Shown here: positions 32,603 to 41,728 of the stretch, piece by piece
How the letters are laid out: the number at the start of each line of letters is the position of its first letter
How positions within the stretch are numbered: position 1 is the first letter of the stretch
DNA from: Treponema sp. UBA4873
Lineage (GTDB): Bacteria > Spirochaetota > Spirochaetia > Treponematales > Treponemataceae
Assembly: GCA_002399405.1 (NCBI GenBank)
Contig: DHDP01000022.1
Span: 1-48,656, forward strand
Direction: 5' to 3'
DNA: 48,656 nt
Position numbers and translations under genes: made by a program
The notes under the pieces: generated by a model
Databases searched by the model: none
The model's input: the letters and a program-made list of their open reading frames with translations, nothing else
What the model was told of the DNA's origin: nothing

Positions 32603-32627
32603 TTTAATGGAAATATTTCAATGATGA

Positions 32628-32658
32628 GGCATACAGGCAGGGTCTGTATGCCTTTTTT
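32628..32658 (+). terminator. Terminator between aldolase and gcvT, possibly an attenuator
   Basis: Perfect 9-bp stem GGCATACAG/CTGTATGCC, 7-nt loop, then TTTTTT. It either ends the aldolase transcript or, if the promoter at 32574 is real, attenuates gcv transcription. Confidence 0.85.
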
Positions 32659-32678
32659 ATTTTCTCAGAGGTATCAAC

Positions 32679-33761
32679 ATGGATAAAAAAACGGCTCTTT
32701 ACGATACTCACGTAAAGTACGGCGGGCGGATTGTTTCCTTCGCCGGCTGGCTGCTGCCGGTACAGTATGAAACGGGCGTAATTGCGGAACATACGGCGGT
32801 CAGGACAAAATGCGGACTTTTCGACGTTTCGCACATGGGCGAGATTATCTGCGAGGGAAGTTCCGCGCTTGAAAATCTGAACAGACTTCTCACAAACGAT
32901 TTTACGAACATGTACGACGGGCGCGCGCGGTACAGTCCGATGTGCAACGGGGAAGGCGGCGTGATAGACGATCTGCTCGTCTATAAGATGCAGGATGACC
33001 GGTATTTCATCGTCGTGAACGCCGCAAACAGGGACAAGGATTTTGCATGGATGAAGGCGCATGAAAATCCGGGCACTGTCTTTACCGACGTTTCAGACAA
33101 TTTTGCCCAGCTTGCGCTGCAGGGCCCGCGCGCGCACGACATTCTTTCCCGGCTGGCCGACGCGCCGTCGATTCCGCAGAAATACTACACGTGCGTCGAA
33201 CGGGGCATAGTGGCGGAAATTCCGTGCATTGTGTCAAAAACGGGATATACTGGAGAAGACGGATACGAACTGTATACGGCGCCTGCGCGGGCCGCGGAGC
33301 TGTGGGAAGCGCTCATGGAAGCCGGAAAGCCCGACGGACTCGTTCCGTGCGGACTGGGCGCCCGCGACACGCTCCGGCTTGAAGCTGCAATGCCGCTCTA
33401 CGGCCACGAAATGGACGATACGGTAACGCCTCTCGAAGCCGGCCTCGACTTCGCGGTGAAAATGGAAAAGGCTGATTTTATCGGTAAGGAAGCGCTCGTC
33501 AGGAAAGGTCCGCCCGAACGGATGCGGATCGGTCTTGTCGCCGACGGACGCGGAATCATGCGCGAGAACGAACGCGTGTACGCCGGAGATGAAGAAATAG
33601 GCAGGACAACGTCGGGGACGTACGCTCCGTATCTGAAAAAGGCCGTCGCGATGGCGCTTGTGAAAAAAAGCAGCATACAGGCGGCGGAACTTGCAGTCGA
33701 CGTACGGGGCACGCGCGTTCCGGCGCACGTCGTACCGCTGCCGTTTTATAAACACGCATAA
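32679..33761 (+). CDS. gcvT: Aminomethyltransferase, glycine cleavage T protein
   Basis: 360 aa. It moves the methylene group from the aminomethyl-lipoyl of H protein to tetrahydrofolate, releasing ammonia. Typical blocks are GGRIVSFAGWLLPVQYETGVIAEHTAVRTKCGLFDVSHMGE, LTNDFTNMYDGRARYSPMCNGEGGVIDDLLVYKM, TGYTGEDGYELY, GLGARDTLRLEAAMPLYGHEMDDTVTPLEAGLDFAVK, and a C-terminal TSGTYAPYLKKAVAMALV. AGAGGT precedes the ATG. First gene of a six-gene operon for glycine cleavage and lipoylation. Confidence 0.96.
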   Translation: MDKKTALYDTHVKYGGRIVSFAGWLLPVQYETGVIAEHTAVRTKCGLFDVSHMGEIICEGSSALENLNRLLTNDFTNMYDGRARYSPMCNGEGGVIDDLLVYKMQDDRYFIVVNAANRDKDFAWMKAHENPGTVFTDVSDNFAQLALQGPRAHDILSRLADAPSIPQKYYTCVERGIVAEIPCIVSKTGYTGEDGYELYTAPARAAELWEALMEAGKPDGLVPCGLGARDTLRLEAAMPLYGHEMDDTVTPLEAGLDFAVKMEKADFIGKEALVRKGPPERMRIGLVADGRGIMRENERVYAGDEEIGRTTSGTYAPYLKKAVAMALVKKSSIQAAELAVDVRGTRVPAHVVPLPFYKHA

Positions 33762-33778
33762 AATATCTGGAGGAAAAG

Positions 33779-34162
33779 ATGTCGGAAACTGAAAAAATGT
33801 ATTCAAAATCGCACGAGTGGATTGTGTTCAGCAATGAGACGACGGCAAAAATCGGCATAACCGATTACGCGCAGAACGAACTGGGAGACATAGTGTTCGT
33901 AAATCTTCCCGAGCCGGGAAATACGGTGACGGCGGGAAAGCAGTTTGCAGACGTTGAATCGGTCAAGGCCGTCGCGGACGTTTATTCGCCCGTGACAGGC
34001 GTGGTAAAGGCGGTGAACGAAGAACTGCTGGAACATCCCGAAAAAATCAATCAGGATGCGGAAGGTGCGTGGTTTGCCGAGATTGAACAGATTACCGATA
34101 AGGAACAGTTTCTCGACAAAGCTGCATACGATGCATTCGCCGCGTCGGAAAAGAAAGAGTAA
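33779..34162 (+). CDS. gcvH: Glycine cleavage H protein
   Basis: 127 aa lipoyl carrier. The lipoylated lysine is Lys63 in ESVKAVADVYSPVTG. SHEWIVFSNETTAKIGITDYAQNELGDIVFVNLPEPG is the family N-terminus. It shuttles the aminomethyl and electron groups between P, T and L proteins. It lies 17 bp after gcvT with GGAGG before the ATG. Confidence 0.96.
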   Translation: MSETEKMYSKSHEWIVFSNETTAKIGITDYAQNELGDIVFVNLPEPGNTVTAGKQFADVESVKAVADVYSPVTGVVKAVNEELLEHPEKINQDAEGAWFAEIEQITDKEQFLDKAAYDAFAASEKKE

Positions 34163-34188
34163 CAGGTCCGAAACACAGAGGCACACTA

Positions 34189-35505
34189 ATGGGTTCGTAT
34201 ATTTCATCGACGGCCGTTCAGCAGCGCGAAATGCTGCATGAAGCCGGATACAAGGATTTTGAGGATATGTTCAGCTGCATCCCGGACAGAGTGAAACTGA
34301 ACAGAAAGCTTTCGATTCCCGGCGGCATGTCCGAAATGGAAGTTTCGTCGCGGATCAAATCGTTCGCCGCACGGAACACTGTTTTTCATCACATATTCCG
34401 CGGCGCAGGCGCGTACGATCACTACATACCGGAAATCGTACGGCAGGTGACAGCGAAGGAGGAATTCGTTACGGCATACACGCCCTATCAGGCGGAAATA
34501 AGCCAGGGAGTGCTTCAGTCCATTTTCGAGTACCAGACGGCCGTCTGCGAGCTCACCGGAATGGACGTGTCGAACGCGTCGGTCTACGACGGGGCCACGG
34601 CGGCGGCGGAAAGTATTTTCATGTGCACCGCCCCCGGCCGGATGCGCGTCCTCGTTTCCGAAGCAGTGAACCCGCGCGTTCGTGCCGTGATGAAAACGTA
34701 CTGCCACGGACGCGGCGTCAGGCTGGAAACTGTTCCCTGCAGAAACGGGGCAACCGATACCGCAGCTCTTTCCGGCATGGTCGACGGTTCAACCGCGTGC
34801 GTGTACATCCAGCAGCCGAATTATTACGGCATTCTGGAGGACGCTGACGAAATAGGCGGAATCGCGCACAAAAGCGGCGCACTGTTCGTAACGGGGTGCA
34901 ATCCCATTGCGCTCGCGCTCATCGAATCCCCTGCGGAATCGGGAGCCGATATTGTCACCGCCGAGGGGCAGCCGCTCGGGCTGCCGCTTTCGTTCGGGGG
35001 GCCGTATCTCGGCATTATGGCGGCGAAACAGGAACTTGTGCGGAAACTCCCCGGCCGCATCGTCGGGCAGACTGTCGACTCGGAGGGAAAGCGCGGATTC
35101 GTGCTCACGCTCCAGACGCGGGAGCAGCATATCAGGCGAGAAAAAGCGGGCAGCAATATCTGCACGAACGAAGCGCTCTGCGCGCTCACCGCGCTCGTTT
35201 ATCTTTCCGCGATGGGACCTGAAGGTTTGAAACGCGCAGCCCTTCTTTCGACGTCGAAAGCCCACTATTTTCAAAAAGAACTCGCTGCAGCCGGATTTAA
35301 CCCCGTGTACGACAGACCGTTCTTCAACGAATTCGTAACGACCTGCCCGTGCGGCAGCAAAACGCTGACGGATGAGCTGGCATCCCACGGCATTCTCGGC
35401 GGTCTGCCGCTCCCGGACGGCAACATTCTCTGGTGCACGACTGAAAAGAATACGAAAGCCGACATCGACGAAGCCGTGCGGCTCGCGGGAGGGATATCTG
35501 TATGA
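34189..35505 (+). CDS. gcvPA: Glycine decarboxylase P protein, N-terminal subunit
   Basis: 438 aa alpha subunit of the two-part glycine decarboxylase. Typical blocks are SIPGGMSEMEVSSRIKSFAARN, GAGAYDHYIPEIVRQVTAKEEFVTAYTPYQAEISQGVLQSIFEYQTAVCELTGMDVSNASVYDGATAAAES, and EGQPLGLPLSFGGPYLGIMAA. It works with GcvPB to decarboxylate glycine with PLP. The stop overlaps the gcvPB start (ATGA). The split P protein is usual in Firmicutes, archaea and many anaerobes. Confidence 0.96.
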   Translation: MGSYISSTAVQQREMLHEAGYKDFEDMFSCIPDRVKLNRKLSIPGGMSEMEVSSRIKSFAARNTVFHHIFRGAGAYDHYIPEIVRQVTAKEEFVTAYTPYQAEISQGVLQSIFEYQTAVCELTGMDVSNASVYDGATAAAESIFMCTAPGRMRVLVSEAVNPRVRAVMKTYCHGRGVRLETVPCRNGATDTAALSGMVDGSTACVYIQQPNYYGILEDADEIGGIAHKSGALFVTGCNPIALALIESPAESGADIVTAEGQPLGLPLSFGGPYLGIMAAKQELVRKLPGRIVGQTVDSEGKRGFVLTLQTREQHIRREKAGSNICTNEALCALTALVYLSAMGPEGLKRAALLSTSKAHYFQKELAAAGFNPVYDRPFFNEFVTTCPCGSKTLTDELASHGILGGLPLPDGNILWCTTEKNTKADIDEAVRLAGGISV

Positions 35506-36947
35506 AACTGATTTTTGAGGAAAGCGTACAGGGCCGAAGCTGCTCCATTCTCCCGGAATGCGACGTTCCCGCCGTCACGCCGGAAAAGACGCGGAAACTG
35601 CCGCTCAGGCTGCCTGAAGTGTCGGAAAACGACATCAGCCGGCACTTCACGGAGCTTGCGAAAAACACGCACGGCGTCAACAACGGCCCGTATCCGCTCG
35701 GCAGCTGTACGATGAAATACAATCCGAAGGTGAACGACGCGATGGCGTCCCTTGAAGGCTTTACCGCAGTTCATCCGCTGCAGGAGCCGGACACGGTGCA
35801 GGGATGCCTCGCCGTTTTAAAAACCGCGGAAAAGACGCTCTGCGAAATAACTGGTATGGACGCGGTGACGTTCGAACCTGCCGCGGGCGCGCACGGAGAA
35901 TTTACGGGACTGCTGCTTATAAAGGCGTACCACGAAAGCCGCGGAGACACGAAGCGCACGAAAATAATCGTACCGGATTCGGCCCACGGAACGAATCCGG
36001 CAAGCGCCGCAATGGCGGGATTCGAAGTCGTCAATCTTCCCTCCGCAGCCGACGGATGCGTCGATCTGGCGAAACTTCAGGAAGCCGTGGGAGACGATAC
36101 AGCGGGACTCATGCTCACGAATCCGAATACCGTCGGTCTGTTCGACAAAAACATCGGAACGATTACGGAAATCGTACACAACGCGGGCGGTCTCTGCTAT
36201 TACGACGGTGCCAATTTCAATCCGGTGCTCGGCATCGTGCGGCCGGGAGATATGGGATTCGACACTGTGCACGTGAACCTTCACAAGTCGTTCTCGACTC
36301 CGCACGGAGGCGGCGGCCCGGGAAGCGGGCCTGCCGGCTGCAAATCGTTCCTCAAACAGTTCCTGCCCGGAAGCGAAATAGTCGAATCCGACGGGAAGTA
36401 TGACACGAAACCGTATCCGCAGTCGATCGGCAGAGTGCGCTCGTTCGCGGGCAATTTCCTCGTCGTCGTGCGCGCGCTCACCTACATGCTCGTGCTCGGT
36501 TCCGACGGGATCGTGCAGGCGGCGCAGAACGCCGTGCTCAACGCGAATTACATGCGCGTAAAACTTTCTGCAAAATATCATCCGGCGTTCGGCGGAACGT
36601 GCATGCACGAGTTCGTGCTGTCGCTCGAGCACGAAAAGGAAACGTACGGTGTTTCGGCCCTGGACACGGCGAAATGTCTCATGGATTACGGGATTCATCC
36701 GCCGACAATGTATTTCCCTCTTATCGTCCACGAGGCGCTTATGGTGGAGCCGACCGAAACTGAATCGAAGGAATCGCTCGACGCACTCATTGCGGCGCTG
36801 CTCGCCATCCGCGAAAAAATCGAGACTGATCCGGAATACGTGCGGAGCGCACCTCACAAAACTGAGCTGAAGCGGCTCGACGAAGTGCAGGCGGCGCGTC
36901 ACCCCGTTCTTCATTACGATTTCGCGTCCTCAGGCGGGCCAAAATGA
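35502..36947 (+). CDS. gcvPB: Glycine decarboxylase P protein, C-terminal (PLP) subunit
   Basis: 481 aa beta subunit carrying the PLP lysine, Lys262 in FDTVHVNLHKSFSTPHGGGGPG. Other signatures are THGVNNGPYPLGSCTMKYNPK, FEPAAGAHGEFTGLLLIKAYH and DSAHGTNPASAAMAGF. The stop overlaps the lplA start. With gcvT, gcvH and lpd it completes the glycine cleavage system. Confidence 0.96.
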   Translation: MKLIFEESVQGRSCSILPECDVPAVTPEKTRKLPLRLPEVSENDISRHFTELAKNTHGVNNGPYPLGSCTMKYNPKVNDAMASLEGFTAVHPLQEPDTVQGCLAVLKTAEKTLCEITGMDAVTFEPAAGAHGEFTGLLLIKAYHESRGDTKRTKIIVPDSAHGTNPASAAMAGFEVVNLPSAADGCVDLAKLQEAVGDDTAGLMLTNPNTVGLFDKNIGTITEIVHNAGGLCYYDGANFNPVLGIVRPGDMGFDTVHVNLHKSFSTPHGGGGPGSGPAGCKSFLKQFLPGSEIVESDGKYDTKPYPQSIGRVRSFAGNFLVVVRALTYMLVLGSDGIVQAAQNAVLNANYMRVKLSAKYHPAFGGTCMHEFVLSLEHEKETYGVSALDTAKCLMDYGIHPPTMYFPLIVHEALMVEPTETESKESLDALIAALLAIREKIETDPEYVRSAPHKTELKRLDEVQAARHPVLHYDFASSGGPK

Positions 36948-37939
36948 TAGAGCACCTGTACTCCGTAAACGCGGACGGTACGGTACCGTACCGCAATCAG
37001 GCGCTCGAACGGTATCTGCTTGAGCGTGCAGGCAGCACCGAATGCATCCTCTACCTGTGGCAGAACAGGCGGACAGTCGTCATAGGCCGTAATCAGAACG
37101 CATGGAAGGAATGCAACTGCACCCGGCTCGAAGCGGACGGCGGATTCCTCGCACGCAGGCTTTCGGGCGGCGGCGCCGTCTTCCACGACAGCGGGAATCT
37201 CAATTTTACATTCGTCTGCGGCAGAGAAAATTACGACGTTCCCCGGCAGATGAACGTGATTCTCGAAGCTGTGCGGCAGTTCGGGATACCTGCGGAATGC
37301 ACCGGACGCAACGATATCACGGTAGACGGGAAAAAATTCTCAGGAAACGCCTATTATCAGACGAACAAAGCGTGCTTTCACCACGGAACGCTGCTGCTCG
37401 CGGGAAACAAGGAGGACCTTTCGGCGTATCTCACCGTTTCCCCTGAAAAACTTTCATCAAAAGGAGTCGATTCAGTCAGAAGCAGGGTCACCAATCTGTG
37501 CGAATACGTACCGGACCTCACGGTCGACGCAATCCGCGAAAAATTATTCGATTCGTTCTCTTCCGTATACGGTCTTCCGGTAGAACGGTACGGGACGGAC
37601 CGCATCGACGAAAAAGAGCTTTCCGCGTACGAAGCCGGCTTCGCCTCGTGGGACTGGCGGTACGGCCGGAACATTCCATTTACCGCGGAACGGCAGCGGA
37701 GGTTCGCCTGGGGAAGTCTTGAAATACAGCTTGAAATCAGGGAAGGCGCCGTAGCCGATGCGGTCTTCTGGACCGACGCACTCGACACTGAACTTGCTCA
37801 GGAAGCATCGTTCGCCCTGAAGGGCGGCCGCTTTTCGGCTGCGGAGACTGCTGCGCGGCTGTCGTCCATCCCGCTGCACGGCGACGCGCAGAAACAGATG
37901 ATGACCGGTATACGGGAACTGCTGGAGGAAATGCTGTGA
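36944..37939 (+). CDS. lplA: Lipoate--protein ligase
   Basis: 331 aa. It attaches lipoate to GcvH via lipoyl-AMP. Signature RRLSGGGAVFHDSGNLNFTF, then GRNDITVDGKKFSGNAYYQ with the catalytic Lys in DGKKFSG, and a C-terminal accessory domain (about 245-331). It overlaps gcvPB upstream and lpd downstream by 4 bp each. Its presence suggests lipoate scavenging. Confidence 0.94.
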   Translation: MIEHLYSVNADGTVPYRNQALERYLLERAGSTECILYLWQNRRTVVIGRNQNAWKECNCTRLEADGGFLARRLSGGGAVFHDSGNLNFTFVCGRENYDVPRQMNVILEAVRQFGIPAECTGRNDITVDGKKFSGNAYYQTNKACFHHGTLLLAGNKEDLSAYLTVSPEKLSSKGVDSVRSRVTNLCEYVPDLTVDAIREKLFDSFSSVYGLPVERYGTDRIDEKELSAYEAGFASWDWRYGRNIPFTAERQRRFAWGSLEIQLEIREGAVADAVFWTDALDTELAQEASFALKGGRFSAAETAARLSSIPLHGDAQKQMMTGIRELLEEML

Positions 37940-39333
37940 ACGATTCGTACGATCTTATTGTTATAGGCGCGGGACCGGGAGGATATCCCGCAGCAATGGA
38001 GGCCGCTGACTGGGGAAAGACAGTCGCCGTCATAGACAAAAGCGTGCCGGGTGGAACGTGCCTCAACTGCGGCTGCATTCCGATGAAAACGCTGCTCCAT
38101 ACGTCGCAGATGTACCGGGAGTCACACGAAGCTGAAAAAATCGGGCTGTTCGAAACGGCGCCCGGCTGCAGCATACCGGCGCTTTCGGAACACCGGCAGC
38201 AGATTATCGGAACGCTTTCAGACGGTGTTCTCATGCAGTTCAAAAAGCGCAGAATCGAGTATATTCAGGGAACGGCGCGCATAACGGGTGAACACGAAGT
38301 CACCGTTACCGGAACGGCAGAACGCAGACTGACGGCGGCGCACATCCTCATAGCTTCAGGCTCCGAGCCTGCCCGCATCCCCGTTCCGGGACTCGACCTG
38401 CCCGGCATAGACACGAGCACGACGCTGCTCGAACGGACTTCGCTGTACAAAAGCCTCGTAATCATCGGCGGCGGAGTCATCGGCATGGAATTCGCGTCGT
38501 TTTACACCGACTTCGGAATACCGGTGACGGTGCTGGAAGCCGCTCCGTCAGTTCTTCCCGCAATGGACCGCGAGACGGCGCGCAGTCTTAAACTGATTCT
38601 GCAGAAACGCGGAGCAGACATACACGCGTCAGCGAAAGTGACAAAAGTCGAAAAAAACGGCGAAGGACTGTTCGTCTGCACATGGAGCGAAAGCGAACAG
38701 GAAAAGCGCGTCGAATCGGAAGGAATTCTCGTCGCAACGGGACGTACTCCGGCAGGAACAGGCGTCTGTACGCCGGAAATTGCGGAACGGCTCAAAATCG
38801 GGCGCGGACGCATCCCCGTCGACGAACAGTTCAGGACCGCCCTCCCCGGAGTATACGCCGCAGGAGACGTCACAGGCGGAATTCAGCTTGCCCACGCAGC
38901 GACAGCTGAAGGGCTGAACGCCGTCGCACACATGTACGGAAAAGAGCCGGTAAAAGACCTGTCTCTCATCCCCTCGTGCGTCTACACCGACCCGGAAATC
39001 GCCTCTGTCGGAATCAGCGGAGAGGAAGCGGACGAGCAGAACCTCGAGACAGTCACGGGGAAATATCTTATGTCGGCGAACGGTAAATCTGTCCTTTCGC
39101 GGCAGGAGCGCGGTTTTATAAAAATAACGGCCGACAGGAAAACGGGAATTATACTGGGCGCGCAGCTCATGTGCGCGCGCGCAACCGACATGATCGGCGT
39201 GATAGAGCTTGCAGTGAGCAGACGGATTACAGCTGCGGAACTTTCTTCCCTCGTTATGCCTCATCCGACGTTCTGCGAGGGCATCGCCGAAGCCGCGGCG
39301 GACTGCGTGCAGCGGATAAATCAGCAGCGCTGA
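37936..39333 (+). CDS. lpdA: Dihydrolipoyl dehydrogenase (L protein)
   Basis: 465 aa FAD flavoprotein that reoxidises dihydrolipoyl-GcvH with NAD. FAD-binding GAGPGGYPAAMEA (11-23), redox disulfide Cys42-Cys47 in GGTCLNCGCIPMKT, NAD-binding VIIGGGVIGMEFASFYTDFG, second FAD block GVYAAGDVTGGIQLAHAATAEG, and C-terminal HPTFCE with the catalytic His and Glu. An extra Cys45 sits inside the redox motif where Val is common. Last gene of the operon; a long hairpin follows at 39370. Confidence 0.95.
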   Translation: MNDSYDLIVIGAGPGGYPAAMEAADWGKTVAVIDKSVPGGTCLNCGCIPMKTLLHTSQMYRESHEAEKIGLFETAPGCSIPALSEHRQQIIGTLSDGVLMQFKKRRIEYIQGTARITGEHEVTVTGTAERRLTAAHILIASGSEPARIPVPGLDLPGIDTSTTLLERTSLYKSLVIIGGGVIGMEFASFYTDFGIPVTVLEAAPSVLPAMDRETARSLKLILQKRGADIHASAKVTKVEKNGEGLFVCTWSESEQEKRVESEGILVATGRTPAGTGVCTPEIAERLKIGRGRIPVDEQFRTALPGVYAAGDVTGGIQLAHAATAEGLNAVAHMYGKEPVKDLSLIPSCVYTDPEIASVGISGEEADEQNLETVTGKYLMSANGKSVLSRQERGFIKITADRKTGIILGAQLMCARATDMIGVIELAVSRRITAAELSSLVMPHPTFCEGIAEAAADCVQRINQQR

Positions 39334-39361
39334 ATCAACGGCAAAACGCTCCCTGAAACAA

Positions 39362-39413
39362 AAAAAAACTGCCGCACTGCAGGAAATAAGGAGGAGAAAC
39401 CTGCAGTGCGGCA
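39362..39413 (-). terminator. Strong 14-bp hairpin after lpd; terminator for the minus strand
   Basis: Arms TGCCGCACTGCAGG (39370-39383) and CCTGCAGTGCGGCA (39400-39413) pair perfectly. On the minus strand the stem is followed by nine T, so it would end the MFS-TetR transcript. On the plus strand it may also end the gcv transcript, though the T-run is weak. The 16-nt loop carries AAGGAGGAG, a perfect ribosome-binding-site sequence. Confidence 0.7.
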
Positions 39414-39740
39414 ATCTATTTCTGAAAAGCGGATATTCGTCTGCTTTTCAAATACATCTCAAAGATACCAAATTATACGCACAATGGTAATAAAAAAGTT
39501 GTTAGATAATGGATAATAATATCTAACATTCTGTTATTTCTTTTTTCGAGTCAGTTCCCGCACCTTGAGCCCCTTTTATTGCTTTCCTCCAAAGCGTCTG
39601 TTGGCCCAACCGGAAATTGGTGCAGCATTCCCATCGCCAGCATATAACCCGTGATCACCCATGGGATCACCGAATTATGCTATCCGGCCTGATTGTCACT
39701 GCAATTGAGGGCCGTCTTTACATCAAAAAACAGAGGCCTC
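39414..39740. other. Intergenic region between lpd and the tetR gene
   Basis: About 330 bp. It holds an AT-rich part (39440-39540) and a short translatable stretch described separately as a possible transporter remnant. No intact gene or RNA was seen. Confidence 0.4.
39551..39680 (-). pseudogene. Possible MFS (DHA2-type) transporter fragment
   Basis: On the minus strand a short frame reads IPWVITGYMLAMGMLHQFPVGP and stops at 39551. WVITGYMLA is close to the first-loop motif of DHA2 drug transporters. No start and no further similarity are visible. It could be chance or a decayed 5' piece; a functional MFS gene lies 600 bp away on the same strand. Confidence 0.25.
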
Positions 39741-40298
39741 TTATTTTTTTTCTTTCAGGACTCCGTTGAAAATGATTCGTAAGGCTTCCGCAATTGCTTC
39801 TGTCGTTTTCAATTTATTATCCATCAAAAAATCATAATCAGTAAACATATCGCTGATTTCTTCAAGCATCTTAGACAGGACACCAAAATGAATATCTGAT
39901 TTCACAAGTCCATCGAGGGATCCTTGTTCCAAAAGCTTTTTAAGTGCGTCAAGTTTAAATTGTTTAAGTTCTTCAATTTTCTCCCATTCTGTCGGATAAA
40001 ATTTTTTTGCTTCGTTTAGAACCAAAACCGGGAGTTTGTACTGGTGACTGGAATATACAATATCGTGAATTTTTTCAAAAATATTCTTTTGACTGTCTAA
40101 TGTTTTTAAAACGCTGTTTTTATCGCTTGTAACAGTCACTGAAAAATATTCCCTGATAATCTCGTCTTTTCCGCTAAAATGCTCATAAATTGTCCTTTTG
40201 CTTATTTTAAGTTCTTCTGCAATATCATCTACCTTAAATTTCTTAAGTCCGTAAAGCTGAATGAGTCGAACGGCTTCATCCAAAATTGCTTCTTTCAT
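39741..40298 (-). CDS. TetR-family transcriptional regulator
   Basis: 185 aa. The N-terminal HTH is ILDEAVRLIQLYGLKKFKVDDIAEELKISKRTIYEHFSGKDEIIREYF, followed by an all-helical ligand domain. The ATG at 40298 has GAGGAGA upstream; the longer frame back to 40397 lies inside the MFS gene. The start overlaps the MFS stop (ATGA), so it is co-transcribed as the second gene and probably controls the transporter in response to its substrate. Confidence 0.92.
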   Translation of the reverse strand: MKEAILDEAVRLIQLYGLKKFKVDDIAEELKISKRTIYEHFSGKDEIIREYFSVTVTSDKNSVLKTLDSQKNIFEKIHDIVYSSHQYKLPVLVLNEAKKFYPTEWEKIEELKQFKLDALKKLLEQGSLDGLVKSDIHFGVLSKMLEEISDMFTDYDFLMDNKLKTTEAIAEALRIIFNGVLKEKK

Positions 40299-41482
40299 CG
40301 GATAGTCTCCTCTCGATTTATATTTTTCCCGTTTTGTGGTTTTCCAAAAACAATCACTAACATGCCGCAGACTCCAACGCATACCAGCAGAACCCATGCA
40401 AATGTCTGCGATATTGTCCAGACTGCTCCCGTTACAAGTGCACCGGCAAAATTGCCTACGTATTGAAATGAATTGAAAATTCCGTTGGCAGTACCCCGAT
40501 AACGGTCCCCGACAATATTATTGACATCCGTCGCAACAATCGTAGCGATTGAGATATAACCGCACATAAATAAAGTCGTTCCGATTAGAAGGAAAACATA
40601 AGAATTTTTCTCAAAAAAGAAAAGGATACCGGCACAGGAAATCAAAAATGCACCGATTAATACTGAATTGAGATGATCTTTGTCAGCCCATTTTGTTGAA
40701 AATTTCATTGGGATTATGGCGACGGCGATGGCGGGGATAAATATTTTCCACATGCCGGTCTGTCCGGTAACAGTATCGATATAAAACGGCACAGCGTAAA
40801 AAACAGACATCATAATAAAATTATTGATGAACGCTGCAAGGTTCATAATCACAAAAGTCCTGTTCTTTAATAGAATTCGAATATCGCCGCCCCGGGGAAT
40901 ATTGTTATTCTCCGGGCCCTTTGTATCTTTGACAAAGAACAGAATATACAATTCATTAGCGAAAAGAAGGATTGCCCCGGCCATAAACATCCAATTCACA
41001 GACATGATCCCGCGAAGCAGGGGACCGATCGCAAATGCAAGAGCCGCTGCTGCTGAAATGAATGCACCCAATATACTCATGGCTTTTGTTCGATTCCTAT
41101 CGCCCGCCAAACCGGCAACCCATGAATAACCCACTCCTATCACGGCTCCGCTTCCCTGTAAAGCGCGTGCAAATATTAAGAGACCGATATTATTTGCAAA
41201 ATATGCAAGGATTAGACCGATGACTACCAGGCTGAGTCCCCCAATCATTATCTTTTTATTGCCGAAACGGTCGCTAAGGATACCGAAAGGAATCTGGAAA
41301 ATCGCCTGCATAAGCCCAAAAGCACCTACTGCTAATCCGGCCAACAGAGGAGTATAACCTATTAAATCTTTGCAATAGGTTGAAATAAAGGGAGTCACAA
41401 TAGTCATGGATATTTGCCGCAGACCAAGCGCCGTGCTGAGCATTACCACAGGGAACATCAGGTTATTTACTTTTTTCTCCAC
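40295..41482 (-). CDS. MFS transporter (DHA1-type exporter)
   Basis: 395 aa with about 12 membrane helices. It has the MFS loop motif GILSDRFGNKKIMIGG between helices 2 and 3, and ALQGSGAVIGVGYSWVAGLAGDRNRTKAMSILGAFISAAAALAFAIGPLLRG. Likely a proton-driven efflux or metabolite exporter. The start is a GTG at 41482, with GGAGGT six bases upstream; the open frame continues to 41590 without a ribosome site. GC is lower than in neighbours, which hints at separate origin. Substrate unknown. Confidence 0.9.
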   Translation of the reverse strand: MEKKVNNLMFPVVMLSTALGLRQISMTIVTPFISTYCKDLIGYTPLLAGLAVGAFGLMQAIFQIPFGILSDRFGNKKIMIGGLSLVVIGLILAYFANNIGLLIFARALQGSGAVIGVGYSWVAGLAGDRNRTKAMSILGAFISAAAALAFAIGPLLRGIMSVNWMFMAGAILLFANELYILFFVKDTKGPENNNIPRGGDIRILLKNRTFVIMNLAAFINNFIMMSVFYAVPFYIDTVTGQTGMWKIFIPAIAVAIIPMKFSTKWADKDHLNSVLIGAFLISCAGILFFFEKNSYVFLLIGTTLFMCGYISIATIVATDVNNIVGDRYRGTANGIFNSFQYVGNFAGALVTGAVWTISQTFAWVLLVCVGVCGMLVIVFGKPQNGKNINREETIR

Positions 41483-41728
41483 GTCAGTACCTCCGGGATG
41501 CAATAAGTAAACTATTTTTGTTTTATAAGTACCAAAGGTTTTGCCCTGTTCCGTTTTTTTGTCAAGTATCAAATATTCCAAAAGTGACACAAAAATCTCA
41601 CATGTCTATCGATTAAAGCGGTTTGAACTCTTTCGTCTCCCGAAAAGATGTGGATGCACCATTCCCATGATTTTTCCTTCCGATGTCGATGCCGGCACTT
41701 GTCATCGTTTCCATGTTTTTCCGTCTTT

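Noticed and set aside
32549..32678. Glycine riboswitch upstream of gcvT
   Set aside because: Only about 130 bp are available and no tandem aptamer cores are visible; only a simple terminator hairpin is present.
35817..36914. Minus-strand open frame of 365 aa across gcvPB
   Set aside because: Antisense shadow; gcvPB shows all family motifs on the plus strand.
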